A stretch of DNA of 64,000 nucleotides from Candidatus Thalassarchaeaceae archaeon (GCA_943841885.1 CALSZZ010000002.1:278262-342261); one strand, 5' to 3'. Positions 8,912 to 17,589 are shown, numbered from the stretch's first letter. The notes: generated by a model not told the origin, from the letters alone. Translations and numbers: made by a program.

Positions 8912-10492
8912 TTAAGAAACTGTTTCAAATATCTTAATTATGTCTTCTTTTTGTAATTCTGAAATTATAGCGGCTATTTTTGGCCCCTTATTTTTATTAA
9001 TTAATATCCAATAAAGAGCTACATAGGCATCTTTAATTTTCAAATCTAATTCTTTTGCCGAATCTCTTATTTGATTATTTATTACACTTTCATCCCATTC
9101 ACAATTAATAAATCTATTTTTCAAATTATATATGAATTTTATTTGTTGAGTAGTTATATTTTCACTAGCAATTGTGTTTATTTCTTTCTGAATATTTATC
9201 TTAGAGTCTTCAGGGAAATGTGGGCCATTTATCCAATTTCGCATCCTTTGTAATCTGCCTTGTAAAATCATAGTGGGTTCATCTTGTATATGACCACTTT
9301 TTTGTAATGATTTCCATACATCGTCGTCATTATTTTTTATTTGAGCCAATAAAGCCAGGTGACGAAACGAAACTCCCGCCCATGAATCCTTTGGATTATC
9401 GCCTCTTGATATCTGACTTAACCTAAGTGCTCCATTATTGGTTTCTTTGGCAATTCTTTGTCGACGCGTCATTTCTTCATCTATTACATTCATAGATTCT
9501 GATAATAATCGTTCATATTCATCCGCCATTTCAAATAAAGTATCTCCAGTATCAAAATCAATATGCCGGTTAACTTTACTTCTTGCTATAATATATCGAA
9601 GTATTTCCGGAGGCACTAATTCCAATGCTTCCACTGGTCCTATAGTTACTCCTTTGGAACTGGACATTGGCCCCATACCTTTTATCTGAATCCATTCATA
9701 TATCATTTTCTTTGGGGGTTCACTCCCAAGTAGCCTACATATTGGTATCCCAGTGTCATAACTGCCTCCTGCAGAACCATGATCTTTACCTGCAGGCTCA
9801 GATGTGATGTTATGTATTCCCCAGCGTGCAGCCCAATCTATCCTCCAAGGTAATTTTCCTTCTGCTTTATTTATATTAGAAGTCCCCTCAACACCATTTT
9901 TATCAATCCAATATACATATGGCTTATCATACTTAGTTACTTTAACACCATCCATGCTACCATCTGTTCCAATAGGGGAATATGGAAACCAGTCTACAGG
10001 TAATTCACGCCCAGAAATATTTTCTATTATTTCTCTAATCTCCTCCTTTTTATTTATCGCAATATCAATTTTATTGGCAAATTTACCTTGGGCATAAACT
10101 TCATGATTCATCACTATTTCAGGAATTACTCCAATTTTTTCTAGAGAGGCCAAGAAAGGTTTTAGAAAATACTCCGCATAACTCCCTCCTTTTTTATTGG
10201 GTTCTCCATTTGAATCAGGCGCGGGTACAAAAGCCAAAGGTACTCCAATATATTTTTGATAACTCGGAGATAAGAAATCATAAACTCTCCGAAGGGGGTC
10301 CATCGAGTCTACTATGAATATATATTTTGATTTTAATCCTATATCTAGGCAAGCTCTGTGTATCATCTCAGCACTAAGAATTTCTCTAATATGGCCTATG
10401 TGAAATTCACCAGACGGAGTTATACCAGACGCGCAAACGTGTGAATCTCCTCTTTTTTTGAGTGTTTGTGCGGTATGGTCCGCCCAATGCAT
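8912..10492 (-). CDS. lysS: Class I lysyl-tRNA synthetase
   Basis: This enzyme charges tRNA-Lys. It is the class I (LysK-type) form found in most Euryarchaeota and a few bacteria. The 526-residue protein has the class I signatures: ASGITPSGEFHIGHIRE near residue 21 (HIGH motif) and a KMSKS-equivalent MSSSKG near residue 276. GSAGGSYDTGIPI precedes the second motif, as in LysK. The C-terminal third is helical, consistent with the anticodon-binding domain. ATG 10492 is the natural start. The GfcR-like gene lies nine bases upstream on the same strand. Confidence 0.94.
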   Translation of the reverse strand: MHWADHTAQTLKKRGDSHVCASGITPSGEFHIGHIREILSAEMIHRACLDIGLKSKYIFIVDSMDPLRRVYDFLSPSYQKYIGVPLAFVPAPDSNGEPNKKGGSYAEYFLKPFLASLEKIGVIPEIVMNHEVYAQGKFANKIDIAINKKEEIREIIENISGRELPVDWFPYSPIGTDGSMDGVKVTKYDKPYVYWIDKNGVEGTSNINKAEGKLPWRIDWAARWGIHNITSEPAGKDHGSAGGSYDTGIPICRLLGSEPPKKMIYEWIQIKGMGPMSSSKGVTIGPVEALELVPPEILRYIIARSKVNRHIDFDTGDTLFEMADEYERLLSESMNVIDEEMTRRQRIAKETNNGALRLSQISRGDNPKDSWAGVSFRHLALLAQIKNNDDDVWKSLQKSGHIQDEPTMILQGRLQRMRNWINGPHFPEDSKINIQKEINTIASENITTQQIKFIYNLKNRFINCEWDESVINNQIRDSAKELDLKIKDAYVALYWILINKNKGPKIAAIISELQKEDIIKIFETVS

Positions 10493-10501
10493 ATTGACAC
10501 C

Positions 10502-11080
10502 TCAAACAGATACTACTCTGACTAACCCTCTTAAAGGAACGCCTTCTAATTCATCAGTAATAGACTTATTTGCAAGTACAACACATAAGGAAACATTACT
10601 GCCCATTGTTTTTAGATTATTTATCGTTTTCTTCATGGTGGTTCCAGAAGATATCACATCATCTATTATAACTACATTTTTACCTCTTACATCTGCATAA
10701 ACATCCGAAATATGTCCATTTCCATCTTCACTTATACTCCTACTTATTGATAGTTCCAAGTCCATCATACTGGCAATTGATTGAGCAAATGCTATCCCAT
10801 TGAGACTTATGCCTACAATGACATCAATTTCGTCTCCACATTCTTCTTCTATTATGTCGCAAAATATTGAGGATATAGCCTCAATTCTAGATCCTTTTAC
10901 TGCTATGGACCTCCATCCAACTCTAATATCAATTGGTTGTTCTTCAACAACTTCTTTAGCCGAAAGCCACAATACAGTCGTTTGAGAAAGTGACATTTCA
11001 TCCGCTATTTGTTGTGTACTCAAGCCTTCAGTACGATAACTCTCTACTTGTTTTCTAAGTTCCTCTATACTCATTTGCAT
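10502..11080 (-). CDS. gfcR: GfcR-like regulator: HTH plus PRTase domain
   Basis: The 192-residue protein joins an N-terminal helix-turn-helix (about residues 16-38, GLSTQQIADEMSLSQTTVLW) to a type I phosphoribosyltransferase fold with the PRPP-binding loop VVIIDDVISSGTT (near 133-145). This is the architecture of the orotate-PRTase-like proteins of Euryarchaeota. In haloarchaea one of these, GfcR, activates glycolytic genes. It may therefore be a sugar- or nucleotide-responsive regulator rather than a true PyrE. The target genes cannot be read from this window. A second ATG two codons downstream of 11080 is possible. It sits between dut and lysS on the same strand. Confidence 0.8.
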   Translation of the reverse strand: MQMSIEELRKQVESYRTEGLSTQQIADEMSLSQTTVLWLSAKEVVEEQPIDIRVGWRSIAVKGSRIEAISSIFCDIIEEECGDEIDVIVGISLNGIAFAQSIASMMDLELSISRSISEDGNGHISDVYADVRGKNVVIIDDVISSGTTMKKTINNLKTMGSNVSLCVVLANKSITDELEGVPLRGLVRVVSV

Positions 11081-11153
11081 AATACATGCCTGTCACTCTA
11101 GTGCTATGAATCCACCGACAATAGACATGATTTTTTAATTAAAAAAGTAACTT

Positions 11154-11603
11154 TTAGAATTTACCAGTACTTCCAAAACCACCTGCTCCTCGCTCAGTTT
11201 TACCTAATTCATCTTCATCAACTTCTGTAAAAATTACATCTGGTATAGGGCAAATTAGTAATTGAGCAATTCTTTCACCTGCGGTTACTGTGTAGGATTC
11301 ACTTTCTCCTATCCATGTCATTAAGACAAATAACTCTCCTCTGTAGTCTGAATCAATTGTTCCAATGCTATGGGGCAATATTAATCCTTTTTTACCTAAT
11401 GAAGAACGTGACCTGACCTGACCTTCATAACCATTAGGTATTGCAACCCGAATCCCTGTACGTATTTTCATACTCTTTCTAAATGGTACTGTCATATCTT
11501 CCAATGCATACAAATCCCACCCTGCAGCATGTATACTTCCTCTTGTGGGCATCTTGGCCATTGAATGAATTTTTGCAACTTTAACTTCCAACGCCTCAAC
11601 CAT
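11154..11603 (-). CDS. dut: dUTP diphosphatase (trimeric dUTPase)
   Basis: Dut hydrolyses dUTP to dUMP, keeping uracil out of DNA and supplying the thymidylate precursor. The 149-residue protein shows the five trimeric dUTPase motifs in order: AAGWDLYALED near residue 26, RSRSSLG near 65, the uracil-binding GTIDSDYRGEL near 82-92, GERIAQLL near 108, and the C-terminal arm RGAGGFGSTG near 137-146. The length matches cellular trimeric enzymes. It is divergent from the aIF2-beta gene with about 70-90 bases between the starts. Confidence 0.95.
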   Translation of the reverse strand: MVEALEVKVAKIHSMAKMPTRGSIHAAGWDLYALEDMTVPFRKSMKIRTGIRVAIPNGYEGQVRSRSSLGKKGLILPHSIGTIDSDYRGELFVLMTWIGESESYTVTAGERIAQLLICPIPDVIFTEVDEDELGKTERGAGGFGSTGKF

Positions 11604-11690
11604 GTCACTAGCAAAGGAGGTAGCCTTTTTACATTTAGCAAACTGTAATTACTCCGGTGGGGTGAAAAAGGAATGGCCATTGGAGGTACT

Positions 11691-12095
11691 ATGACTGATT
11701 ATGAATCACTTCTCGACAGGGCCAGAGAAATGATACCAAAAGATATCAGTGAGAGGTCGAGATGGACCATGCCTGAACCTGATGTTTTAATAGAAGGAAG
11801 TCAGACAATATTGAGAAATTTCTCAGATATTGTTGATGCTATGGATCGCGATGCAAATCACGTTTATCAATATCTATTAAATGAATTGGGAACATCTGGT
11901 ACTAGGGAACAGATTAGAATAATGTTCAAAGGACGAGTCCCACCAAAAAGAATTAAAGAAAAAATAGTTTCTTATGTTAAGTCATATGTAATTTGCAATC
12001 AGTGCAGATCTCCAGATACTAGTTTCATTAAAGAAGCTAGAACAACTCTTCTAAAATGTCAGGCTTGCGGAGCAACTAGGCCAGTTAGATTATAA
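11691..12095 (+). CDS. Translation initiation factor aIF2 subunit beta
   Basis: aIF2-beta is one of three subunits of the archaeal factor that brings initiator tRNA to the ribosome. The protein has the N-terminal helical part, the central alpha-beta domain (FKGRVPPKRIKEKI), and the C-terminal zinc ribbon with two CxxC pairs (CNQCRSPDT and CQACGATRPV). I prefer the ATG at 11691 (134 residues) because GGAGGT lies four to five bases upstream. The ATG at 11673 would add six residues (MAIGGT) encoded across that same ribosome binding site. Confidence 0.93.
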   Translation: MTDYESLLDRAREMIPKDISERSRWTMPEPDVLIEGSQTILRNFSDIVDAMDRDANHVYQYLLNELGTSGTREQIRIMFKGRVPPKRIKEKIVSYVKSYVICNQCRSPDTSFIKEARTTLLKCQACGATRPVRL

Positions 12096-12118
12096 GATAT
12101 TTTTTATAATATATTTAA

Positions 12119-13141
12119 TCATATGGGTGCAAAATCTAATATTATTTTCCCACGATTTTTCCTATCATGCATATGCCGCTGGGCTTCACGAACATCTTCA
12201 AATCTCCAAATCGAATCTATTATTGGATTAATACTTCCAGATAACATCATTCTATTCAATTCCTGAAGATGACTACTAAATATCCTCTCATCATCTAAAG
12301 TTCCCATATGGACTCCAAAAACGGATTTATTGGATTTCATCATTTTTATTGGGTTGAATCTTGGAGTATCAATCCACATTTTCAATGCAGCAAACCACGA
12401 CCTTTTCGACCTTGGAACAGCAGAAGAAGCACCAAAACAATGCAACTTACCTCCATTTCTCAGTGCTTTATATGATCTCATCAAATGCTTTCCTGCAACT
12501 GGATCTATTGCCTGATGAACTCCATGGCCTCCTGTTAGATCTTTACATATTTTAACAAAATCATCTTTATCTTTATCCACAAAATGCATTCCAAGAGATT
12601 CCACAAAATCTTTTTTCTTGCTTGAAGCAGTTCCTATGATTAAAGATGCGCCATAAGCATTACATATTTGTGCTGCTGCTGTCCCCACTCCTCCTGCTGC
12701 ATGATGAATTAATATAACATCACCTTTTTTTATACAGCCTAAATGAACTAGCATATGGAAAGCAGTACCATAAGTTACAGGAATAGATGCAGCTTGATCA
12801 TAGGTCATTTTTTCAGGTATCATGATTACTCTATTTTCTGTAATTACTATTTCTTCAGAATAACCTCCAAAACCCGGAATAGCAATTACTCTATCATTCA
12901 GGCTAACTTTTGAGACAAGTTTTCCTATTTCAGTAACTTCTCCTGATACCTCATAACCTGGAGTAAAAGGAAAATCTGGACTTGCACCATACAACCCCTG
13001 CCTCATCATAAGATCGGCAAAATTAATTCCTGCTCGGTGAACTCTAACTCTAACTTCTCTTTCACCAATATTCTTTTTTTCCTGGTCTATTATATCTATC
13101 GCCTCAAGGCCTCCGACCTTTGTATAAATTATTTTTTTCAT
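12119..13141 (-). CDS. Zinc-free MDR oxidoreductase, quinone reductase/VAT-1-like
   Basis: This 340-residue protein belongs to the medium-chain dehydrogenase/reductase superfamily. It has AGINFADLMMRQGLY near residue 37, PGYEVSGEV near 60-68, and the Rossmann loop HHAAGGVGTAAAQ near 145. The zinc-binding cysteines and the GHE motif of alcohol dehydrogenases are absent, which places it with NADPH:quinone reductases and VAT-1-like proteins. The substrate cannot be told from sequence. GGTGAT lies four bases upstream of the ATG. It is last in a four-gene minus-strand cluster with a nitroreductase and a pterin dehydratase. Confidence 0.87.
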   Translation of the reverse strand: MKKIIYTKVGGLEAIDIIDQEKKNIGEREVRVRVHRAGINFADLMMRQGLYGASPDFPFTPGYEVSGEVTEIGKLVSKVSLNDRVIAIPGFGGYSEEIVITENRVIMIPEKMTYDQAASIPVTYGTAFHMLVHLGCIKKGDVILIHHAAGGVGTAAAQICNAYGASLIIGTASSKKKDFVESLGMHFVDKDKDDFVKICKDLTGGHGVHQAIDPVAGKHLMRSYKALRNGGKLHCFGASSAVPRSKRSWFAALKMWIDTPRFNPIKMMKSNKSVFGVHMGTLDDERIFSSHLQELNRMMLSGSINPIIDSIWRFEDVREAQRHMHDRKNRGKIILDFAPI

Positions 13142-13153
13142 TTTATCACCATA

Positions 13154-13726
13154 TCAGGGTAGAAATTTTCTTATTTCGGAGACCTTTTTCTTCTGTTTTT
13201 TTGGTATTTTTTGCGGATATCCTACTTTAAGGAAACCTACAATTTTTTCTGATTTTATATTTATTTCTAATCTATCATAGGTCATTGAATTTCTGGTAAT
13301 GCCACCAGTACTCCATTGAGATCCAATTCCCATATCCCAAAGCGATAGAACAAGATTGTGTAAAGAACAAACTGTGGCTGCATAATCTTCTTGTTCTCTG
13401 AATAAATCTTTAGGACTTTTTTTTGCTGTTACTGCGATAATTACTGGAACATCCATTATCTTCGAAATAGCCCTATTGACAGAAGCCATTGTATCTTCTT
13501 CTTTATTATTTTTAGCCTTTATTTTGGCTAATGAAATCACAGTAGGTAATAATTTTTCCCTTGTTTTTTCACCTAATACGTAGTAATTCCATGGATGAGT
13601 TTGTTTATGACAAGGTGCATTACTAGCCGCTTGAAATGCTATATCTAAATCTGTCAATTTCACATCTTGGTCTGTGAAGTGGTAAATACTTCTTCTACTA
13701 TTCAGAAGATTCTGTACTATACTCAT
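13154..13726 (-). CDS. Nitroreductase-family FMN oxidoreductase
   Basis: The 190-residue protein has the nitroreductase layout: NSRRSIYHFTDQDV near residue 9 (the FMN-binding Arg-Ser-x-x motif), SNAPCHKQTHPWNYYV near 35-50, and a C-terminal conserved region with GIGSQWSTGG and FLKVGYP. Such enzymes use FMN and NAD(P)H on nitro compounds, quinones or related substrates. The frame is open further upstream to 13747, but the ATG at 13726 avoids overlapping the upstream dehydratase and fits the family start. The physiological substrate is unknown. It is flanked by two other redox or pterin genes on the same strand. Confidence 0.85.
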   Translation of the reverse strand: MSIVQNLLNSRRSIYHFTDQDVKLTDLDIAFQAASNAPCHKQTHPWNYYVLGEKTREKLLPTVISLAKIKAKNNKEEDTMASVNRAISKIMDVPVIIAVTAKKSPKDLFREQEDYAATVCSLHNLVLSLWDMGIGSQWSTGGITRNSMTYDRLEINIKSEKIVGFLKVGYPQKIPKKQKKKVSEIRKFLP

Positions 13727-13734
13727 GCAAATTC

Positions 13735-14061
13735 CTAATCCAAACAATCAAATTTTGCTGCTAGAATAAAATCTGCCTCGGCTAATCCATCAATTTTATG
13801 AGTAAAAATCTTGACTTTGACTCTTCCCCAGCCTAATTCGAAATCAGCATGATGATTTTCTTCTTCACATATGCCTCCAAGTTTGTTTGTGAAATTTAAT
13901 GCATTTATAAAATCATCAAATAACCACTCTCTTTCCAAATGATGTAAGGATATAACTTTCCAATTATCATCAATTTCTTTACGTAATACATTACATTCTT
14001 CTTCATTCAAAGGAGGAATTCCTCCTTCACAAGGTATACACTTTTTCTTACTTAATTCCAT
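13735..14061 (-). CDS. Pterin-4a-carbinolamine dehydratase
   Basis: This family dehydrates 4a-hydroxytetrahydrobiopterin, recycling the pterin cofactor of aromatic amino acid hydroxylases. Many prokaryotic members may have other roles in pterin or molybdopterin metabolism. The 108-residue protein contains ENHHADFELGWGRVKV, with the catalytic His pair of the family's E-x-x-H-H-P-D-type motif, and a downstream THKIDGLAEADF segment. The frame extends to 14157, but ATG 14061 lies only four bases after the upstream stop and gives the usual length. No aromatic hydroxylase is visible in the window. Confidence 0.88.
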   Translation of the reverse strand: MELSKKKCIPCEGGIPPLNEEECNVLRKEIDDNWKVISLHHLEREWLFDDFINALNFTNKLGGICEEENHHADFELGWGRVKVKIFTHKIDGLAEADFILAAKFDCLD

Positions 14062-14065
14062 TTTA

Positions 14066-14518
14066 TCAATCCCATATATGTCCGTCTCTACTTCCTTCTG
14101 CATTCTTTTCAGCTTTTTCTTGAACATTTGCTCTTCTTCGCATATCTTCCTTTTCAAATGTTAATAATTCCTCATCTTCTAAATATGTTTTTCGAAGATG
14201 AATGATTATTTTTATTTGAATAATACTGTCCTTTGAAATTGATAAAAAATTGCCTTCAGTATCTAATATATCTACTGAATTTCGAGTAGTTCCTATTAAC
14301 ATACCCCCTATCTTACGATTTTCTTTTTGAGACAGAACTCTATCATCTATACTTATTTCGATTAAATCATCTTTTCTTAAACCATGTTTCCTATCTATTA
14401 ATGGGCCATGAAAAACATCTTCCGTTTCTTTTAAATCTGGAGAGCCATTTTCTATATACATTTTCTTGGCCCATTCTGGTAAATTTTTGATTACTGATGC
14501 CGTCTTGTCTCCAACCAT
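14066..14518 (-). CDS. Conserved-looking protein of unknown function
   Basis: I do not recognise this 150-residue protein. The middle part (about residues 45-105) alternates short strands with turns, for example DDLIEISIDDRVL and GGMLIGTTRNSVDILD. It could be a small beta-barrel of the SH3 or Sm type, but this is only a guess from the pattern. The C-terminal 40 residues are strongly charged and helical. It is the first gene of the cluster with the pterin dehydratase, nitroreductase and MDR enzyme, which suggests but does not prove a shared role. ATG 14518 is the first start in the frame. Confidence 0.6.
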   Translation of the reverse strand: MVGDKTASVIKNLPEWAKKMYIENGSPDLKETEDVFHGPLIDRKHGLRKDDLIEISIDDRVLSQKENRKIGGMLIGTTRNSVDILDTEGNFLSISKDSIIQIKIIIHLRKTYLEDEELLTFEKEDMRRRANVQEKAEKNAEGSRDGHIWD

Positions 14519-14635
14519 GACTTATCGTACATGTAACTCTAAAAAAAGAGATAGGGTTATTGTTTACTATTTTAGGACGTCATCCGACTAATGATTTCAA
14601 GTGCCATGATGTTAGCCATATGTCTGAGGGGCACC

Positions 14636-15730
14636 ATGGCATCAATGAATTGGCGATCTATACCTACAGTTTTATACCCTCAAGAAATATTAGATAAGGC
14701 ATTCTCAAGAGCCAGTAAACAAGCTAACTTAGTTGAAGATCCAGATAAATACCACAGAGTTAGAAAGCAAATGAATAGGATGGTCCAATCTGCTGCTGAT
14801 GTAATCTCTTCAACTCTACTTGATTATATTGAAAAATGGCCAAGTCTAAATTCTTTATCTGATTTTGATCAAGCTTTAGTCGATGCAGCTGTAGGTAATG
14901 ATGACTTTCGTAGAAATTTAGGAGCATTACAGTGGGCATCTGACAAAGTGATAAGAATTGCTTCCATTTCACAACAAAAAATGCTCAGATTAAGAGAAAT
15001 TGATGGTTTTCACAAAGAAAGAAGACACGCTTATGGTAGGATTTCCTCAATAGTTGATCAAATTTCCGATTCTATAATGTGGTTGGGGGATGCTAGGAAT
15101 ATACTTAGAAAATTACCTTCAATTGATTCATTAGAGCCCTGCATAGTAGTAGCAGGTTCTCCTAATGTTGGCAAATCAGCATTGATAAATTCTCTTTCAA
15201 GTGGAGAGCCAGAAGTAGCCGAATATCCATTCACTACGAAACAATTGCATCTAGGGCATTTTGAACATAGAAGGCGAGTCTATCAAATGGTAGATACTCC
15301 AGGCCTATTAGATAGGCCAATGTTTGAAAGAAATAGTATTGAAATGCAAGCCATTGCAGCATTGGAAAATATTGGAGATGTTCTTTTATTTCTAATTGAT
15401 TCTACTGAAGGAGCAACAACTCCGCTCAAAGAACAAAAAAATTTATTCAAAGAAGTCCAAAATATGATAACCGGTAAGCCAATATTGACTATTCATACTA
15501 AATCTGATTTATTTGATAAAAATCCATCAAATTTTGATATCCTTATCAGTGCAAAAACTGGCTCAGGTATCGAAGAACTTAGAAATATAATAATAGAAAA
15601 AATTGCTTCAAATATTATATCTGATCCATTAAGCTTACCTGAGCACTGGTATCGCGAAGACGATTCAATAAAACCAATAGGTTCCCAACAAGAAATTTTA
15701 CGGCGTCAAGATGAAGCTAGATATCTATGA
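14636..15730 (+). CDS. NOG1-like GTPase
   Basis: The 364-residue protein (from ATG 14636) has an N-terminal helical region typical of NOG1 (Nog1/GTPBP4), followed by a GTPase domain. G1 is AGSPNVGKSALIN near residue 173, G3 is DTPGLLD, and G4 is TKSD. Eukaryotic NOG1 acts in large ribosomal subunit assembly, and archaeal relatives are assumed to do likewise. The frame opens at 14591, but GAGGGG just before 14636 favours that ATG; 14645 is also possible. Its 3' end overlaps the stop of a tiny zinc ribbon gene on the other strand. Confidence 0.88.
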   Translation: MASMNWRSIPTVLYPQEILDKAFSRASKQANLVEDPDKYHRVRKQMNRMVQSAADVISSTLLDYIEKWPSLNSLSDFDQALVDAAVGNDDFRRNLGALQWASDKVIRIASISQQKMLRLREIDGFHKERRHAYGRISSIVDQISDSIMWLGDARNILRKLPSIDSLEPCIVVAGSPNVGKSALINSLSSGEPEVAEYPFTTKQLHLGHFEHRRRVYQMVDTPGLLDRPMFERNSIEMQAIAALENIGDVLLFLIDSTEGATTPLKEQKNLFKEVQNMITGKPILTIHTKSDLFDKNPSNFDILISAKTGSGIEELRNIIIEKIASNIISDPLSLPEHWYREDDSIKPIGSQQEILRRQDEARYL

Positions 15731-15844
15731 TATATGCCAGTTATGGCCACAGACAGTACAAAAAATCTGATGTCCACCAAATGAATTATCAAGGCCTCCA
15801 ATATCTTTTTTGGACCCACAGTTAGGGCACTTAGGTACAACCAT
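15725..15844 (-). CDS. 39-residue zinc ribbon protein
   Basis: This short gene encodes 39 residues with two treble-clef-like cysteine pairs: CPNCGSKKD at residues 6-14 and CTVCGHNWH at 29-37, the classic CxxC-x19-CxxC zinc ribbon. There is a tryptophan and histidine after the second pair. The stop codon (15725-15727) lies inside the 3' end of the convergent NOG1-like gene. An in-frame ATG at 15850 would add two residues. Small zinc ribbons of this kind are common in archaea and often bind RNA polymerase, ribosomes or nucleic acid, but nothing here shows the partner. Confidence 0.75.
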   Translation of the reverse strand: MVVPKCPNCGSKKDIGGLDNSFGGHQIFCTVCGHNWHIS

Positions 15845-15890
15845 GCACATGCCACTATCATGTGGTTATTCAAAGATACTATCAAATATA

Positions 15891-16475
15891 TTACGCATCT
15901 CTAAATTTTCTGTACAATTCTCTTAAGGGAAATGCCATTTCTGTTGCCCCAATAAATAAAAATATTCCAATCCCTCCGATTATCAATTCCAATATTGAAT
16001 TTAGATGTATTTCTATTTGTAAACTTGCATCTTGTTGACTTATTGCTGAACTATCTTTTCCCGCAGTGATAAATCTATACTCGCCGGGTTCCATTTCAAA
16101 TTTTAATTCCCCATCAGCATTAGATCCTCCAGCAATGATATATTCCTCAAAATCTGATTCAGTACAGTTTGTTAAGCCATTACTATCTGGTTCGCAAGAC
16201 TCATCATATTGTTGTATTACTCCGAACCAACTTCTTTCTGATTCTTCCCAAGTAACGGAAATTTTGATTTCGAGTAGACTAAATGCATTTGGGACCTCAA
16301 TATCCGAACTAGTCATTGCAACCCTGCATCCAATTTCATCATCATCACTACAAGGTACTATTGGTATATCATTTACAACTTCTTCTGTGGAGTAACCAAT
16401 GACACTACCAATCATGATAACTATACATAGAAATCCTACAAAACCAGGTAATATTGATAGAATTCTCATCATCAT
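15891..16475 (-). CDS. Membrane-anchored protein with an external cysteine-bearing domain
   Basis: I do not recognise this 194-residue protein. It starts with a hydrophobic segment (about residues 6-28) and ends with a second one (about 160-178) before a basic tail. The roughly 130 residues between them are acidic and beta-rich and hold four cysteines (in VPCSDDDEIGC and ESCEPDSNGLTNC) that could form two disulfides, which suggests an extracellular location. It follows the small zinc ribbon membrane protein gene by 17 bases, with pyrH upstream, so the three may be cotranscribed. Confidence 0.7.
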   Translation of the reverse strand: MMMRILSILPGFVGFLCIVIMIGSVIGYSTEEVVNDIPIVPCSDDDEIGCRVAMTSSDIEVPNAFSLLEIKISVTWEESERSWFGVIQQYDESCEPDSNGLTNCTESDFEEYIIAGGSNADGELKFEMEPGEYRFITAGKDSSAISQQDASLQIEIHLNSILELIIGGIGIFLFIGATEMAFPLRELYRKFRDA

Positions 16476-16492
16476 ATTTTCATTTCCATTGT

Positions 16493-16786
16493 TTAGCTCT
16501 GTAAAATATTAATTATTAAAAGAAGGATTGCAAAAGCAGGGAAGAAATACATCATTATTGTCAATCTTTTTCTAGATTTATCTTTTTTCTTCCAAGAATC
16601 TTCGCATTCCAAATTATTACAAACTGGCGGCTGACTTTCAAGAGTAATTGGCTTCCAACATATTGAGCAATGCCTATGGGGGGACACTCCTGATTTTTCC
16701 TTTCTCTTATTCTTTCTAGATGCTGCTTCTCTAGCCTCCTTTGCTGTTCTTTGAGCAGCCCTTAATATCGTATCTTTACGACTCAA
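16493..16786 (-). CDS. Small zinc-ribbon membrane protein (DUF2116-like)
   Basis: The 97-residue protein has a basic N-terminal 35 residues, then HCSICWKPI (near 39-47) and CNNLECEDSW (near 56-65), which form a C-x2-C and C-x4-C metal site. After a run of lysines and arginines comes one membrane helix (about 76-95). This order matches archaeal zinc-ribbon membrane proteins of the DUF2116 type, whose function is unknown. The start is TTG at 16786, directly after the pyrH stop, with GGTGAT overlapping that stop. It is probably translated by coupling to pyrH. Confidence 0.75.
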   Translation of the reverse strand: MSRKDTILRAAQRTAKEAREAASRKNKRKEKSGVSPHRHCSICWKPITLESQPPVCNNLECEDSWKKKDKSRKRLTIMMYFFPAFAILLLIINILQS

Positions 16787-17491
16787 CTAATCACCATTTA
16801 CTGTAGTACCTTCAAATTCGCTTCCCTTAATTGCATTTTTTATATTTTCTATCTGTCTTCCATCCAAAATGTTTAATGTTAATTTAGATTTATTTGCTAA
16901 TGAAACTCCTACGGGGTCTACTACTTGTGATGCTCCTGCAATACAATGTTCTGCCGGGCCGACAATTTTCTGTAATTCATCTAATGTCAAGGCATCAAAA
17001 GATCTTGCCTCTTTATTATTTCTGGGGTCCTCTTCATACACTTTATTTACATTTGTTGCAATTATGCACTTGTCCGAATTCGAAGAAATTGCCAATTCAA
17101 TTGCAACAGTATCAGTAGTGTGCCCTGGAATAGTCCCCCCCATTACAACAACATCATACTTCTCCATAAGGGATACTGCTTCAGAAACATTTTTAGGAAT
17201 TTGTTCTGAGACAAATATTCCAGAATTTTGAAACACTTCTTTGACAATTGAAGCATTTAATCTAGTTGCAAATATCCCAATTCTATCAAGGGCTAAAACA
17301 TCATTAATAATTGGTTTAACAAGTTGGATGCTTTCTCTTGCCGGACTCCCTCCTCCAACTACTAAACCGAGTTTTACCCCAGTAGAAATTTGTTCTTTTA
17401 CCATTACAGTCAAATCTTCAAGCCAACTCTGTCTTTCTTGTACTTCGGGCCGCAATAAACTTCCACCTACTGCGGCCACGATGTTCTTCAT
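16787..17491 (-). CDS. pyrH: Uridylate kinase, archaeal type
   Basis: UMP kinase phosphorylates UMP to UDP. The protein belongs to the amino acid kinase fold: VAAVGGSLL near the N-terminus, GLVVGGGSPARE near residue 42, VVMGGTIPGHTTDTVA near 113-128, and a C-terminal VDPVGVSLANKSKLTLNIL. Length (234 from ATG 17491) fits archaeal UMP kinases. ATG 17503 would add four residues (MQQS). It leads the two small membrane protein genes on the minus strand and is divergent from prf1. With carAB it covers two steps of pyrimidine synthesis in the window. Confidence 0.93.
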   Translation of the reverse strand: MKNIVAAVGGSLLRPEVQERQSWLEDLTVMVKEQISTGVKLGLVVGGGSPARESIQLVKPIINDVLALDRIGIFATRLNASIVKEVFQNSGIFVSEQIPKNVSEAVSLMEKYDVVVMGGTIPGHTTDTVAIELAISSNSDKCIIATNVNKVYEEDPRNNKEARSFDALTLDELQKIVGPAEHCIAGASQVVDPVGVSLANKSKLTLNILDGRQIENIKNAIKGSEFEGTTVNGD

Positions 17492-17589
17492 TGACTGTTG
17501 CAAGAAGATGTCCCCTTTGAAGTTCTATGCTCTAGATACGCTGAAGGGTTGAAATGTAGCCTCCTATGGCATTTCACAGGAGGGTGTCT

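Noticed and set aside
9804-10097. Plus-strand open frame of 97 codons
   Set aside because: It is antisense to class I lysS, whose motifs fix the true frame.
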